A stretch of 64,000 nucleotides of DNA from Halichondria panicea. Its lineage: Eukaryota > Porifera > Demospongiae > Suberitida > Halichondriidae. A program made the translations under genes and the position numbers. The notes beneath the pieces are model-generated. The model saw only the letters and a list, made by a program, of their open reading frames with translations, was not told the origin of the DNA and did not search any database. Below are positions 34,952 to 47,005 of this stretch, piece after piece (position 1 is the stretch's first letter; each line of letters starts with the position of its first letter). The DNA is taken from the NCBI RefSeq assembly GCF_963675165.1, contig NC_087393.1, forward strand, positions 2,113,502-2,177,501, given 5' to 3'.

Positions 34952-35977
34952 CTGTACACTCTAATACCGTATAGCGGGTAATTTTCGGGGGACAAAATAT
35001 TATACAAAATATTCGTGGTTCAACAATATTGAGACATTTCGTGGGTAATATGTTCGTGGTTGGAGCTTGCACTGCAGGTAAAGGTAGGCAAGGTCGCTTC
35101 ATTCGTGGGTAAAATATTCGTGGTCAGACCTTCAACCACGAAAATTACACGCTATACGGTAGTACATCTCCTTTTAGTTTTGAACGGAAATTGCATTGTC
35201 TATTTAATACTTAGCATCATACATAGTTACGTCTTGTTTAATTTTCAGTTGAGCGCCAAGTAAATTCTGGAATTATTGGCGCTTAGGTTATAACGCGGCC
35301 TGTAGTCGAGGCTCTACATACAACTGATCTATGATAGCCTCGTGGAAACGCTACAGCTAAGGCCACTCCAAATGAGACTGTAGTTTCCCGTCCAATTCGC
35401 GCTTCCTGCTTTAGCTACCGCATTAATAGTCATTATGGCCATTATTTCTCTAATTATCCAATGAAATATTGAAATTACTTTTTTCTTGTTCTTTTTTACT
35501 GTTTGTGGGTGTATGTGTGTATGGTAACATTTTTATGGGTGATTAATTAAATTCATTGATGACGCAACACATGTATAATGAGATTTATAGTAATGAATAA
35601 TGATAATACTGCTCACACCCGCATATAATTTACTAGAGTCTCTGACGGGAAACTACAGTCTCGATCGGAGTGGCCTAATAGTACTCTTGCTAAGTGCAAC
35701 TCTAATATATCATCAAAACTGGAATTATTTATTATTATCTTATTTTGTGCGCCACTGGAAAATCAAAATTAATTTTTAGTGACGTTGTAATTAGAAAGGC
35801 GGTATATACCATAATTATACTCTATAGGACAAACCCAAAGCTTTTGCAAATCTTGCAATTATGGAAGCAGCTAGTGCTATAAGTATGTACTTACATGTGC
35901 TGACAATTACATTTCCCTGTGGATACACTAGTATATACGTAACATAGGAAGTAATTAACCCTCTCCCTCCCACTCAC
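34952..35977. repeat. Gene B intron 1 with two MITEs
   Basis: 34967-35160 is a CCGTATAGCGGGTAATTTTC element placed 15 bp from the Pro/Gln exon acceptor. 35360-35676 is another inverted-repeat element. The rest matches gene A 21690-22060 and gene C 63180-63926. Confidence 0.75.
35360..35676. mobile_element. MITE, AGGCCACTCCAAATG ends (gene B)
   Basis: AGGCCACTCCAAATGAGACT at the left pairs with GATCGGAGTGGCCT at the right; both ends continue into TGTAGTTTCCCGTC and its complement. The same insertion is in gene C (63312-63621). It is missing from gene A near 21810, where AACAGCTAGCTACTAGTACTC is uninterrupted. Confidence 0.82.
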
Positions 35978-36898
35978 CATTCTGGGGTGCCTGTGACACA
36001 GCTCTCTGAGTGAGCTGCTCACTTCCTCAACTGCTGGTCTCTGCTCGGGTCGGTCGTGGAGGCAACAAACAGGGAGAGGATAACGGGCGTGGTTCTCCCC
36101 CATTTGAACATTGACGGATGTGTTTCGTCTCATCAGCTCCATCTTCCCCTCACGTTCGTATTGTGTCTTGTTTGGATCACTGGCTGAAATTCTGTACACC
36201 TTAGGCAAGTCCCCGATGACGGTGTGGATGATGAGATTGCCGAAAGAGAAGATGTCCAGCTTGCTGGTGTAAACGGGATTCTCTTCCTGGCTTTCCGGAG
36301 ACATGTAGAAGAGGTGTCCCGGATTAGTGGACAAGATGGTGGGCACTGTTGGATCCACATACCTGGACACGCCCAGGTCTCCGATCTTGGCAGTGAGGTC
36401 CTCAGTGAGCAGGATGTTGGGAGCAGTGAGATCTCGGTGGATGAGGGGAGGGGTCAGAGAGTGAAGGTAGCGAAGGCCCTTAGATACATCGTACAGAATG
36501 TGGATTCTAGTGGCAAGGTTTGTGCTGGGATTCTTCTTGACAAAGTCGGCCAGGTCAGAATGAAGCCTCTCCATTATCAGACTGATGTCGTTCTTGTCAT
36601 GGCCGTAATGGATTCCCTCAAAACTGACCACGTTGGGATCATCCAAACTCTTCAGAATGCAACACTCGTTGCGGAATTTTCTCACAATGAACTCCCTCTG
36701 CTGAGTGGGGGCATGAGGGTAGTAGTTGTCAGCTTGGAGCAAGATGTTATGAAGTTTCTTTGCAATGCACTTTTTTCCGTTGACTGTGACTTTGAAGACT
36801 ATTCCATAGGCCCCAGAGCCCACTTTGTTTTCTTCCAGGCCCAGTCCCTCCACCTGGACCACTAGAGCATCCAGATCCACTTCAGACATTTCATCCAT
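35978..36898 (-). CDS. Gene B kinase exon (TKL-like protein kinase domain)
   Basis: The exon encodes 307 residues, the same length as gene A, with GSGAYG, CIAKK, HRDLTAPN, DLG and SPE all conserved and no stop. There are 16 substitutions against gene A. Examples are K77N and F80C around helix C, I197F just before the SPE motif and A276P; none hits a catalytic residue. The start ATG at 36898 is preceded by TTGCAAG, which could be an acceptor. The donor ATG|GTGAGT is phase 0. Confidence 0.92.
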
Positions 36899-37748
36899 CT
36901 TGCAAGGATCTAGGAAGGGCGGTGCTTGATGAAAAATGGCATGCTCAGCTGTGACTCACGTGAAACAAGCCTTGCCATTCTAGACCTAGGTATATATGTA
37001 TATTAACAGAATGGCTCTCTAGCTCTGTGCTTATCTTGCTGGTGGTCTGGGTTCTGGTTTGCTCGAAGGGAATCGTCATCTTTTAAATGAAAATTAAGAA
37101 GTGTGAAGAAGATATTAATTTCTAGATCTATAAAAGAGTTGTAAATGAACATTATTTATTGTTCATTAATTTTTTCTACACTGCAGATTGAGTGCATCAT
37201 CATGATCGATCACACAAGTACAAATAATTATACAAGGCCGCCATGATAATGTGTCAAAAAGTGTATGGCAGTTTTCAATACCGTAGCGAGCAGGTAATTT
37301 TTACGTGGTAAATATTGTTTTATACAACAGGTGATTTTCAATTTCGTTTGCTTCATTACGTGCACTGTATTGCATGTTTTCCGATAGGAGATTCAGCTTT
37401 CCCACGAAACCCACAGAAATTACTGTATTAGCATATTGACGGGAAATTTACGATGCAAAATTCGCGTTCTTCGAGGCAGAGTAATTTAATATACATGTAC
37501 TGGGATAAACTCCCACGCACCAGTATTTCACATGCAAAGTTATTGGTGGGTGTGGTTTCCTTGCTTTGAAGCGCGAATATTTGAAACCACGGATATTCCT
37601 GCTGAGGGCTCTGGAGCCAAATGTGCACCAGTGAAAATTTCCCGCTATAGTAATAATTATTTTAGATTATTTTGCCTGTCGTACTTTATTGTTGAACATA
37701 ATAATTAAGTTTTTGATTAAGAAAATAAATTATTGCACACAAACGCAG
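36899..37748. other. Intergenic region between gene B and RRN3 remnant 2
   Basis: This is the upstream side of gene B. 37265-37650 carries a degraded CCGTATA-type element with inverted CGAAAATTT-like parts. No exon or named promoter motif was seen. Confidence 0.5.
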
Positions 37749-38024
37749 ATTGTGACCTCCTCCAGAGATTCTCATGGTTCAACAATGATCCAGACACTGT
37801 CCAGCGCGTACATTGACTATACCTGGCCGACCTCATCTCCGCTCAGACCTTCCATCTCAAGAGCACACTCACTTCGTTCTTACAAGAGCTATGGATACCA
37901 ACTAACCCAGCTAGTGTGCATGAGCTGTAACATCCACCAGGCTATGGACCCCACGGCTCCGTCAGTGCTCATGCCACTCCTCACCAAGAACTATCCCTTC
38001 AAAGGGAGGGGACCAGACATTCAA
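37749..38024 (+). pseudogene. RRN3: RRN3-like remnant 2, internal exon, broken
   Basis: This plus-strand segment reads DLLQRFSWFNNDPDTVQRVH, TGA at 37814, then LYLADLISAQTFHLKSTL in the same frame. A frame change near 37920 leads into NIHQAMDPTAPSVLMPLLTK and NYPFKGRGPDIQ, with donor GTGAGC. LISAQTFHLKS and SVLMPLLTKNYPF correspond to LVSAQTVFLRS and WFLMPILVEKFPF in human RRN3. One stop plus one frameshift make it a pseudogene piece. It covers the part just before the first exon of remnant 1. Confidence 0.68.
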
Positions 38025-38708
38025 GTGAGCTGCTACTGTATTCTGAAACACAAGGTTGGCATGTAACTGCTTTGGTCAGAAGCGTAGAAAATAATTTCCA
38101 CTGGGGTGCAATTATCAAAGATTGGGAGTGTTGTGCATGCTGGAAGTCACGTGTATCATATGACGTGTGGACATCTGTCCAGGGCAGCATGGCTGCTCTG
38201 TTAGTACAAAAGGCTAGCTAGATAATTAAAATCGTTCTGCTAGACAGTTACATGTAAATACAGTGCACAAAATAACAGTCGGACATCGGCCAATTTCTGC
38301 GCAAATGGCTTTATTTCCGAGCAAAGTAGCTTTTGTTCGGTTCATTGTCTGCTCAAGTTTGGAAATACTATTGCATTTATCCTCGTGGCTATGTCAGCAT
38401 AATACTATTGAAAACTGAGCTAGCTAGCTACATGTAGCCTATCAAGACTGAAGTAATAGTCTAGTCCATGATCCGATGGTTACTGATGATGCTACCCCTT
38501 GTTCCTGTGGTGTAGAGAGATTAGAGGGCCGCCTTCTAATTGGAGGTAAAAAAAAAACGCTTTTCCAGCCTCCTAATACGACCACCTTTACCAGCATAAT
38601 GTGACGCCTTAATAAGAGATTAATACGGTAGTAGCCTTATGTTGTGTAGCTTTGGCACCTCCACCAAGGTATCAGCATGTACATGTACCTGTGGTGGTTT
38701 TATTACTA

Positions 38709-39639
38709 CCGTACCCTTGCGAAAATAAGCCCATCTTGAATCAACGTCCATCCTTTCTTTTGCTTTGAAGTCTTGCACAAGGGTATTTTGGCTCGATTCA
38801 GTATACGCCCACCCAGAATGAAGAGTTTGAGCATGCGCAGTAGCTAAATACCACATGTACACTAAGAAGAAAGCAAGTTTTTAGGTATTACTATACTCTT
38901 TGCTGGACCAAGCAAGATCAGACATAATTATAAGCTTCGGGACCTATTTAATTTGCCCTTGATGATGTATATGTAGGGAACAGCTAGTCCTATAATCCTA
39001 TAATATGCAGAGAGAAAGGGAACAATTAACACAAATCTGCATGCACCCAGGCCAATTTTGCAGATCACCTTGCCTTGGTTTTCTGAAAGTACCTGATAGC
39101 TCTGTAAGAGTATGAGCTACCATTCTTCAGGAAGTTCCTGCTGCTACATCTGACGAGCAATGAATAGAATCAGTTCATTCCTCATATCATACTACCAAGA
39201 GTATAATTATGATAGAGAAGAGAGTATCGAACGTAGGCATACTGTACATCAGATGTATGCAGAGAGTAACGTGACTTCCTGTATCTGTCACAAGCTTGGA
39301 ATTTGCACACTGACCAATCCGAGCGTGGGTGATGTAATCAGTCAAGAAAGTAGATTACATCACGCTCGGATTGGTCAGTGTGCAAATTCCAAGCTTGTGA
39401 CAGATACAGGAAGTCACGTTACCCTCCGTTGTCAATGAAATAAATGTTCATGCTATGTATTGAAATGAAAATTAATAAGAATTATCATAGAACCATTCAA
39501 GTGTAAGCCTCGATTTGATGCCGTTGGAGGGCGTATATTTGAGTGAAAACTCGCCGTTCGCGATTAAACGCCCAGTTCCTAAATAAGCCTACGTATACTT
39601 CTTGCAGAAAAGTGTCGATGCATTTTCGCGAGGATACGG
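38709..39639. mobile_element. Inverted-repeat element, CCGTACCCTTGCG ends, inside RRN3 remnant 2
   Basis: CCGTACCCTTGCGAAAATAA at the left pairs with CATTTTCGCGAGGATACGG at the right. The interior matches 22062-22807 in opposite orientation. A long hairpin (39266-39422) is nested in it. It lies where remnant 2 should carry the EVALKN and PFDPY exons. Confidence 0.7.
39266..39422. repeat. Long near-perfect hairpin, arms about 70 bp
   Basis: GTAACGTGACTTCCTGTATC begins the left arm and GATACAGGAAGTCACGTTAC ends the right arm. The loop is short, about 15 bp. The arms differ by a two-base indel near the loop. Confidence 0.9.
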
Positions 39640-39868
39640 CAGAGCTTAGCCCTTTCCCTGCTTTAATTAAAAGTGAATATTAAAGGGTGGGGATATTTTT
39701 GGGAGGATACGGACATACGGTATATAGCTGATTAATAGGAGATATGTATATAATTATTCTGTTACATATCGACTCAGCAAAAATTTTAATTAATGGTCCT
39801 TTTAGTTGCTTGAACTTATTTTGTAAATTATCATTATTGATATTGTTCGTACGTTTCACTCAACACAC

Positions 39869-40764
39869 GTCGTCATTGTACGTACAGTCACTCTATCAGG
39901 AGTGGGAGGAAATGGAGGTGAGGAAAAATGGTGTCCAACATCTATTCCACTATAGCCTCTGATGCAATTACCAGATTTTACATGTATCCCCGGTACATTG
40001 TACGTAAAGCATGTGACGTCAATTGTTAGGTGGAGAGCGAAATAATTACACACAACAAGTTGTGGTACATGTACGATGACAACGATTTACACGTACAGAC
40101 TTATCTATTATGGTTACTATGCATCACTGTAATAATGGTTACTATGCATCAAGGGGGCCCTTGTTATCATTTTGAATAACTGCCAAAGACATCATAAATA
40201 GTCTATTAAACCAATCACAGTGATGTAGTTTAAACGTAGCGAGGAAGCATCATAACTGCGGCCTCACCTGGTGCTCGGGCGTGGCCCCGTATATCGCGAA
40301 TGCGTGACTTACTGGCTTACACGTGCATATCGGGCTGCTCAACTTTCGAGCCTCCCACCCTCCCTGTCATGCAGACATTACTCTGACCACTCCTTTCCAT
40401 CTTTTGATGTGATTACCAGTAAGGGGGCTGAATGAGCCCCCCCAATACTTACGTGCTTAATGCTAACCGCAGGGGCCCCTCTCTCAGTACTTCCCCAAAA
40501 CCTAACCACAGTCACGTGACCCCGAATCTCGTCTGGGTTCAAAGGGCACGCGACTCCAGCTTAGACTAATTAATATCCACGTCTCAGATATGACATACTA
40601 ATTCTTGCATATTCATGCGACCATAGTTAAATGTTATACATTGTAATTATGTAATGTTTTTCTCCTCTCAGCTGGAAGATGACCACAGCTTTATGGCCTC
40701 CTCTCTCCCCAACAGTCTGCCCATGACTGCCTCATCACTACCTTACTCTGTATCACCATCATAG
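39869..40764 (+). pseudogene. RRN3: RRN3-like remnant 2, last two exons
   Basis: Exon 39869-39917 encodes SSLYVQSLYQEWEEME, and exon 40672-40764 encodes LEDDHSFMASSLPNS...PYSVSPS with TAG. The upstream acceptor, CAACACAG in remnant 1, reads CAACACAC here (39868), so the first of these exons cannot be spliced normally. The last exon keeps an AG acceptor and an open frame. It lies head-to-head with the 3' end of gene C (41327), mirroring remnant 1 and gene B. Confidence 0.65.
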
Positions 40765-41326
40765 ACTGAGCACTTTTTATATAGGATGAAATCATTTTCA
40801 CTACTGTTTGAACATCGACAGAATCGATTTGTATGTAGGTAAAAATTTGCTATTTGACGAACATTTTTTCTGGGCGTGCTTACCGGAACGCATGCAATGC
40901 TGTGCAAGGAAGCAAACTCACTGCAGTTCAAGTTCAATGAATTTTTACGCCCCGAAAATTACCCACTACAATGTATACGGTACAATGAAGAGTGTCATAC
41001 AGGATTTTGAATTAATTGGATCGATGCTCTGCAAATGTTTGGGGTTTGGAGGGTGTTTTAGTTGCATTACAAATGTATTACAGTACATTTTATGTGTCAT
41101 TTGTTCAAAAATAATTATATAAGGCACAGGTTGTATAATAATTATAATGATGCGAGTATAGCAGGCACCTCCAATGCTCACACTCTTACTTCTTCTCAGG
41201 AGCAGCTATAAGTTGCACACCGTCACTGCATACGTAACCTAAGTTTTTCTTCTAATTGAGCACGAAATAATCAACATAAATTCTTATATAAAAGCAGATA
41301 TAAAGAACACAAAGAAGTATACGTAA
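40765..41326. other. Convergent intergenic region, RRN3 remnant 2 to gene C
   Basis: It is paralogous to 28040-28837. It has fragments of a CCGTATA-type element at about 40830-40985 and no exon. Confidence 0.6.
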
Positions 41327-41416
41327 TTACATAACATTACACTGTTTAGGCTGTAACAATTCACACACTTGAGTGTGTCCATTCTTATGAGCCAGATCGT
41401 AGGCAGATCGACCGCC
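41327..41416 (-). CDS. Gene C terminal ankyrin exon type R with stop
   Basis: This 90-nt exon starts GGRSAYDLAHKNGHTQVC and ends ELLQPKQCNVM then TAA, like gene B 28838-28927. It lies downstream of the nonsense codon at 41529 and is probably untranslated now. Confidence 0.8.
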   Translation of the reverse strand, partial: GGRSAYDLAHKNGHTQVCELLQPKQCNVM

Positions 41417-41468
41417 CTGCATTGTACGAGCACGACTCAATACAGTACCACATGATGTAATGACTTAC

Positions 41469-41567
41469 CTTGTTCTTGAGGTTGGGGTCAGCTCCACAGG
41501 AGAGAAGGTAACGGACAATGGCAGAGCGTCAATTAGTGGCAGCAGACATCAGAGGAGTCGTGTTACG
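41469..41567 (-). pseudogene. Gene C ankyrin exon type Q with in-frame stop
   Basis: This 99-nt exon has normal splice sites (donor GTAAGT) and starts RNTTPLMSAATN. It then reads TGA (41529-41531), where gene B has the GGA glycine of NGH. The rest of the exon still matches gene B (IVRYLLSCGADPN), so the change is recent. Translation of gene C should stop here. Confidence 0.85.
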
Positions 41568-41625
41568 CTGCATGGAGAGAGAATAGTTCGTTACAGGTGG
41601 ACTTAGGTGGTCACTCTCTGCTAAC

Positions 41626-41724
41626 CTTGGTCAGGATGTTGACGCTGGCCTGGGATTGTGTTAAAGTTGCTGCAACATTTTTATGACCATTTTGACAGGC
41701 TACATGTAATGCAGTGGATCCATC
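41626..41724 (-). CDS. Gene C ankyrin exon type P
   Basis: This 99-nt phase-0 exon starts DGSTALHVACQNGHKNVA and ends QASVNILTK, with acceptor TATACAG and donor GTTAGC. It is the only P-type repeat in the window; gene B lacks it, and gene A's would lie left of the window. Confidence 0.87.
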
Positions 41725-44700
41725 CTGTATACAGAGTAAAGTCAAAATAAAGGGAAACACAAACACCAGCAGCCAGCAGCTAAAAACTAACTGATCACAA
41801 TGTACACTGAATAATGATATACGGCACACTGACTCCCTACACTCACCTAGCTTGTATTATAATTACTGTAGTGGGAAGCGGGTATCATTATTTCGAGGGT
41901 AAACTTTTAAAGAAACACCTCTATAGAAGGGATTTCGTAAATTTAATATTCGTGGACATTAGCCTTTTGGTAAATATGTGCATGCGATCTGTTACGCGAA
42001 AGTTTATACCCCTCGAAATATACCCGCTCCGCTACATATTATTATACAGTATACAACGATAAAACACCAATTTGATGCTTACATAACTAACTAGGAGCAT
42101 GCAGAGCATGTTTGGGGCGAGCAAGCAATTTGTGTTTGTTGTACAGTGCATGACGTGGTAATTTAAGTTTATTTATCGAATGAAATGATATAGACACATC
42201 CAAACAGTGTCTAACTAGGACATGTACGTACATGCACAGCTAAATGTAATGTTATATCATTAATTGTTGTGTCCTCAAAGTATAGTTGGTCTGTAAATAT
42301 ATTTGTCATTTTGGTAGATATATCGTATAGCTGGGCGGAGCCGGCTTAAACCGTTTCTGCCAGTTTGCTAGGGAGGATTTGTGATCCTGCACAGAGAATG
42401 AATGTTGTCACATAACGTATCAATACAAATCCACGATAGGATTCCCACTAGGCTAACAATCAGAGAATGATTTGGCCCGGCACCGCCCAACCAGATTGTG
42501 TACGTGTTGTAGGTACAGTCAGTGCATGGTATATATACGTAGATGCTGATGCTATTACCTTTCCCTAACTTGTAAATAGCCTACCTCAAATTAACCAAAC
42601 CAACACTCCAAACATTTCCCAATAATTAATGGTACGAGAACCGTGCACCTACGTAAATACTCTATAGGGAAATTGAAATTGAGTATTTACGTAGGTGCAC
42701 GGTTCTCGTACCATTAATTATATTATATTGATATTGAGTGCATAATTATTGTGTCGTAACACAGAATGCAGGGTGCAAGGTAATTATGCCATTTCTGGCT
42801 TACCCAGGAAAGTATGGATATCAGCATTTTGCATTCTTGCCAAACTCTACTAATTACCAATAAATGCAAATTTGTAAATAGATGTACCGTATACTCTGTG
42901 CTTACTCGTTTAGTCGTGCTATGTATGAGTATATCATGTATAAGCAGAACAAATTTGACGATTTTGGTGAACACCTAGGTAGGGATAGCCAAACTAAATT
43001 GTACATAACTGTGTGTGCCTCAAATGTCAACAACGTACGCATGTAAGTAAGATCACCAATTGCATTAACATAATGCTCTCCTGAAATCATGGTAATCACT
43101 GATCAACAAATGTGGTGCACCGATTGGCAGATGCTCGTACATATAACAGGAAAACTATTTCTGGCTTACAAATATGCCAGAAATGGCAAAAAGATGTAAT
43201 TAAACTTCCAGTCAATGCACAATTTGTATATAGATGTACGTAACGTACCGTATAGTCTCGACTAAACACACAATGCCACACTCGTTTAGTTGCGTCACGA
43301 GTGTATATTCGAGCGTCCATTAAGTGGTTTAGTGAAACTAATGCATCCGCTCCTCAGTCTGCATGTGCTCATTGGAGCTAGCCCATAATAGTACACATAC
43401 GTATCGAGAAAGCTTGTATATTTTGAAACGAAGATGAAGTCTACTGTGACTGGTATAGAAAGAGAATGAAGTTACATTGCGTCAGTCCGAACAGCACAGT
43501 AAGCTAGAGAGAATTAAGAGTTCTGTGTTGATAGGAAGCATGTACAAGAGTGGTGCAAACAGAAGGGGCATGCAAATCCAAATTGTTGCTGATGATGGAA
43601 AAATCCATGCTTCAATTACATTCATAACGCTTTCCAATTACGCATGAGCGAGTACGATTTTAGTTTTATTCGCAATTTAAGTTCCTTGAGTGTGAGCATG
43701 CACAGTAGATAACTATCATGTGTTCACAATAACTGTTCCTTGTATGCTGTAGAAACTGAATTATTAGCGCTTACTCGATTATAAGCATATCTCTATTTTA
43801 AGCGCATGCTCAGCTGCAGGTTTTTTGTACTCGAATTGAAGCTCTTTTCTAATTATGCGAAGGATATTAGTGAAAATTTAGAATTGATTCAGCTAATTTT
43901 GTTTATCTATGACCTAGTTAGCTTGTACAATGCATGATAGCTATATAGCTGGTGATATCTATCTCTCTGAGCATGCTGTTACCTTGTCTGATCATGCTGA
44001 GAGAATGTGAGACAAAGAATGAGGTCCTTTTGCTCCAGATCCTGGTCAATAGAATTTAAATGTTGTAAAATGAACTATAAAATGAACTGTAGTATAGATC
44101 CATTAGGGTTGCCTGCTTGCTCACTTCCTAGCTATAGCTTACGAGTCTGCTCTCATCACAGAGACATCCGGTTACTAGATGGGGCTCGAAAATGACTGCA
44201 TTATAGGCGCATTCTTGAATAAGTGTATATAGAACTCTGCTATTGACCCCATGAGCACATGAGCTAATAATCAAGTTTCTACAGTATCAGAATGTTTTTG
44301 ATATATAGTTCAATGACATTGTAATTGTACATGAAAAATGTTAATGTACAAGAAACAATTCTTTTGTATGGTGATTGCTATCAGTTAATTGAATGTTTTA
44401 GTTATTGAATGTTTATAATTATCACGGCTAGGCCACAAGCACAATTACGCCTCGAAACAAGGTCGCGGGTATTTGAGGAACATATTTTTAAGTAAAACCT
44501 CAGTTAGCGAAGAATAATTTTGTGACGTTACGATAATGGGAAAATCAAAGTGGTGCTTAATTAGAAGGGTCCTATGTTTTGAAAAATACTGTAGTTCAGT
44601 CCAGTCGCGCACGTGCAGTCTAAAGAGGTCTGTTTCTACAAACAATGACACATACATACAGTAGCGGTCAATATACAGTTCCCATTATGTTTACGTAGTA

Positions 44701-45672
44701 TGTCCGTAGCACGTTAATAAGGAGCGCTGAAAGTACGCTTATGGTACTCTACCACGTACGCTAGCATACGTACAGCGTGTTTATTTTGTACTCTTGTGTT
44801 TTGTACCATTTAACAGCTGGATCTATATTGCACTAGTTGTGTAATATGGCTAAGCAAGCGTTTTGCTAAGGACTGTTTGTAAATCTAAAGTCATTATTTC
44901 TTGCAATGTGAAAAATTTCTATGATTGTCCGGGAGAAATACCAAAAAGCATAGAAACTAGAGAGAAAACGAGAGCCATCCGTTACAGTTTTGGTAAGGAC
45001 TGTTTGTAGATCTATGTATCTATGTTCTAATTTATCGGATGGAAATTGTCTGGGTATAATTGGAACAGACCTTTATAGACCATGCGAAGTACCGAATAAT
45101 TAGAAGAAGCATGCAGTTGCATTCGACCTAGCTAAATTTAATAGAACAGCTAGTGTGCGACTGAAGAGTTGCACTAGCTATCTAATCCTCAAAGCTATCT
45201 AACTTGCAGCACTCTTGCTGGCTATAAAGCTAGATCAAATAATTATGATTATCTCAACCTTTCAAGGTATTGCCCGGATATTTAGAAGATACAATTATGG
45301 TAAATATTCTTTGTACAGTAGAGACTCTGAACGATTTTTCAGTGAGGTACGTATGACTAACTTGTGCACATTGCTAGCATGTGTTATTTCGACATGCATA
45401 TAATTATAGCTAGTTATTGAGATACGACAAACCAGTAGGACCACCGTCGCTTTGTGTGCCGTTAATCATTCCTTAAACGCAAATGCAATGCCGCATGTAC
45501 TTTGAAAAATTGCAATGGTACGATAAAATTCAACGCATTATCAAAACGGAATGCTTTACATTGGCTTTTACTGTACATTTACATATACATGATACATGAG
45601 CGTCTATTTGAGCTATACTTCAAATTCAGGAATCGAAATAATGAATACAACTACACTGACTCGTACACTCAC
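41725..45672. repeat. Gene C intron between M' and P exons
   Basis: 41870-42056 has degraded CGTTATTTTC-like element DNA. 42056-42900 matches gene A 10741-11600 and holds a hairpin at 42623-42720. 43250-45420 is an R3 copy. No exon was seen. Confidence 0.7.
42623..42720. repeat. Hairpin made by inverted duplication of repeat DNA
   Basis: TAATTAATGGTACGAGAACC begins the left arm and GGTTCTCGTACCATTAATTA ends the right arm, with about 40-bp arms. In gene A (11305-11350) only one arm is present, so the second arm was added here. Confidence 0.85.
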
Positions 45673-45771
45673 CTCTTTTTGTACATCAACAATGGCCCCA
45701 GCTTCAAGTAAGAGCTGCACACACTTCTGGTGACCATTGAAACTGGCTGCGTAGAGAGAAGACTCTCCACT
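45673..45771 (-). CDS. Gene C ankyrin exon type M' (copy 2)
   Basis: This 99-nt phase-0 exon starts SGESSLYAASFNGHQKCV and ends GAIVDVQKE, with donor GTGAGT and acceptor TCTACAG intact. No N exon sits beside it, unlike the pairs at 8826/9254 and 52242/52668. Confidence 0.9.
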
Positions 45772-46264
45772 CTGTAGAAAGTCATGAACAAAAACAGTGC
45801 ATGTACCCACCATGTTTCTATTAATAGACTATTGACCCAGGCACTTACTGACACAGCCATTCTTTCGTTAGACGCTACACATTTTGACCACTAATTAAGC
45901 AAAAGGTTATAGGCTCCCGACAGAGAAATTATGGAGATGCCAAAGCTACATAACATAAAGCTACTAATAGCTTTTATACACATGATAAACAATTTAATTT
46001 TGCTGCATGCAAAAACTCAGAGAGTGGGTAATGACCGACCATGATTGTTGTTAAAAACGATTGATGCCAAAAGTTCAAGTCTAAAATTAATGGCTGCATT
46101 AGCAGAGCCTTGCAGCTCTCTTCTCACTCTTGCAGCTACGAATAGCTAGCGTTCTAGTGCAGAGCTAACTACTAAGTAGAATAGCAACACTCGGTATATA
46201 AACAAGTTTGACTACCTGCTCTTCTGAAAAGGCTGCAATGGCATTCCAAGTAAGCAAAACTAGG

Positions 46265-46295
<31 letters not shown>

Positions 46296-47005
46296 CCGTA
46301 TACCTCGCTTGCGCATGCGCACCGAGGCATAATTATAGCTGTACAACAAACCTACAGGCGACTAGAAAAACATTTACAACGTGAAAAATTGCTAGGATTG
46401 GCCGGGAGAAACACCAAAATAAGCGTGGAGACAACCTATCAGACGAGAGCATAACTCCAATCCGCATGCGCTAACCAACCAGATACCGGCTAACGCAAGA
46501 TAACTAGAGCACTGAAGTGCTAACCCTAAATAAGTAGATCTATAAAAACCAACAGAGTAAAAAAGCAACACCTTACAATTCTACTTTTAATATAGGGACC
46601 GCTAAAAAATTACTTTACCTGAAAAAATTATGTAGATCTACTCGAATAAAGGTCGTGTGTCTATAGGCAACGTGCAAGTTTAAGCTTCTTAGCTTTTGCT
46701 TGCTTTTATACGATGACGAAGCTTTAACATCGAAATATATGCCATTATTAAAACTAATAACTTGTTGTGTGATGGCTGTAAACGCAGAGCTATGGCATCC
46801 AAGTGCAGGCTCATAAATTACAAACAAACAAACAAACAAACAAACAAACCATGCAACGGAATACTATACTCGCTTAATAATGTTGCGCATGTGCAAGCAG
46901 TCAGTAGCAGGCTTTCTCTTCAATGGGAGGCCTGTGAAAGAGGCTAACTAAACTCATGAAGTAGCTACTAGTGTACAAACACAACCAATAACTAACGTCA
47001 CTCCC
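45772..47005. repeat. Gene C intron: partial R2 then O block
   Basis: 45930-46262 is the right end of R2. 46265-46293 is (CA)n. 46303-47460 is an O block with the palindrome CCTCGCTTGCGCATGCGCAC and a (CAAA)n run near 46822-46849. No coding sequence other than the exon at 47006. Confidence 0.75.

Larger units (their letters stand above)
28838..36898 (-). other. Gene B: kinase-ankyrin gene with short array and one nonsense codon (gene span)
   Basis: This is the gene-level span. An intact kinase exon (35978-36898) is followed by two possible continuations. One is a Pro/Gln-rich exon (34685-34951) ending in a stop with an AATAAA about 112 nt further on. The other is the ankyrin exons K, L, M, Q and R (33983, 33810, 31881, 28980, 28838). 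The M exon has an in-frame TAA, so the full kinase-ankyrin product would end after 391 residues unless that exon is skipped, which keeps frame. The kinase plus Pro/Gln isoform would be 395 residues and is undamaged. The array lacks the O, N, M' and P exons of gene C, so it is an unexpanded or contracted version. Whether it is a working short kinase or a decaying gene cannot be decided here. Confidence 0.7.

Noticed and set aside
39160-39438. 92-codon plus-strand ORF
   Set aside because: It runs through both arms of the long hairpin inside a transposon-like element, so it is a by-product of the palindrome.
40260-40570. GC-richer stretch checked for a tRNA or rRNA gene
   Set aside because: A GGTTCAAA-like box is present, but no cloverleaf or matching A box could be built.
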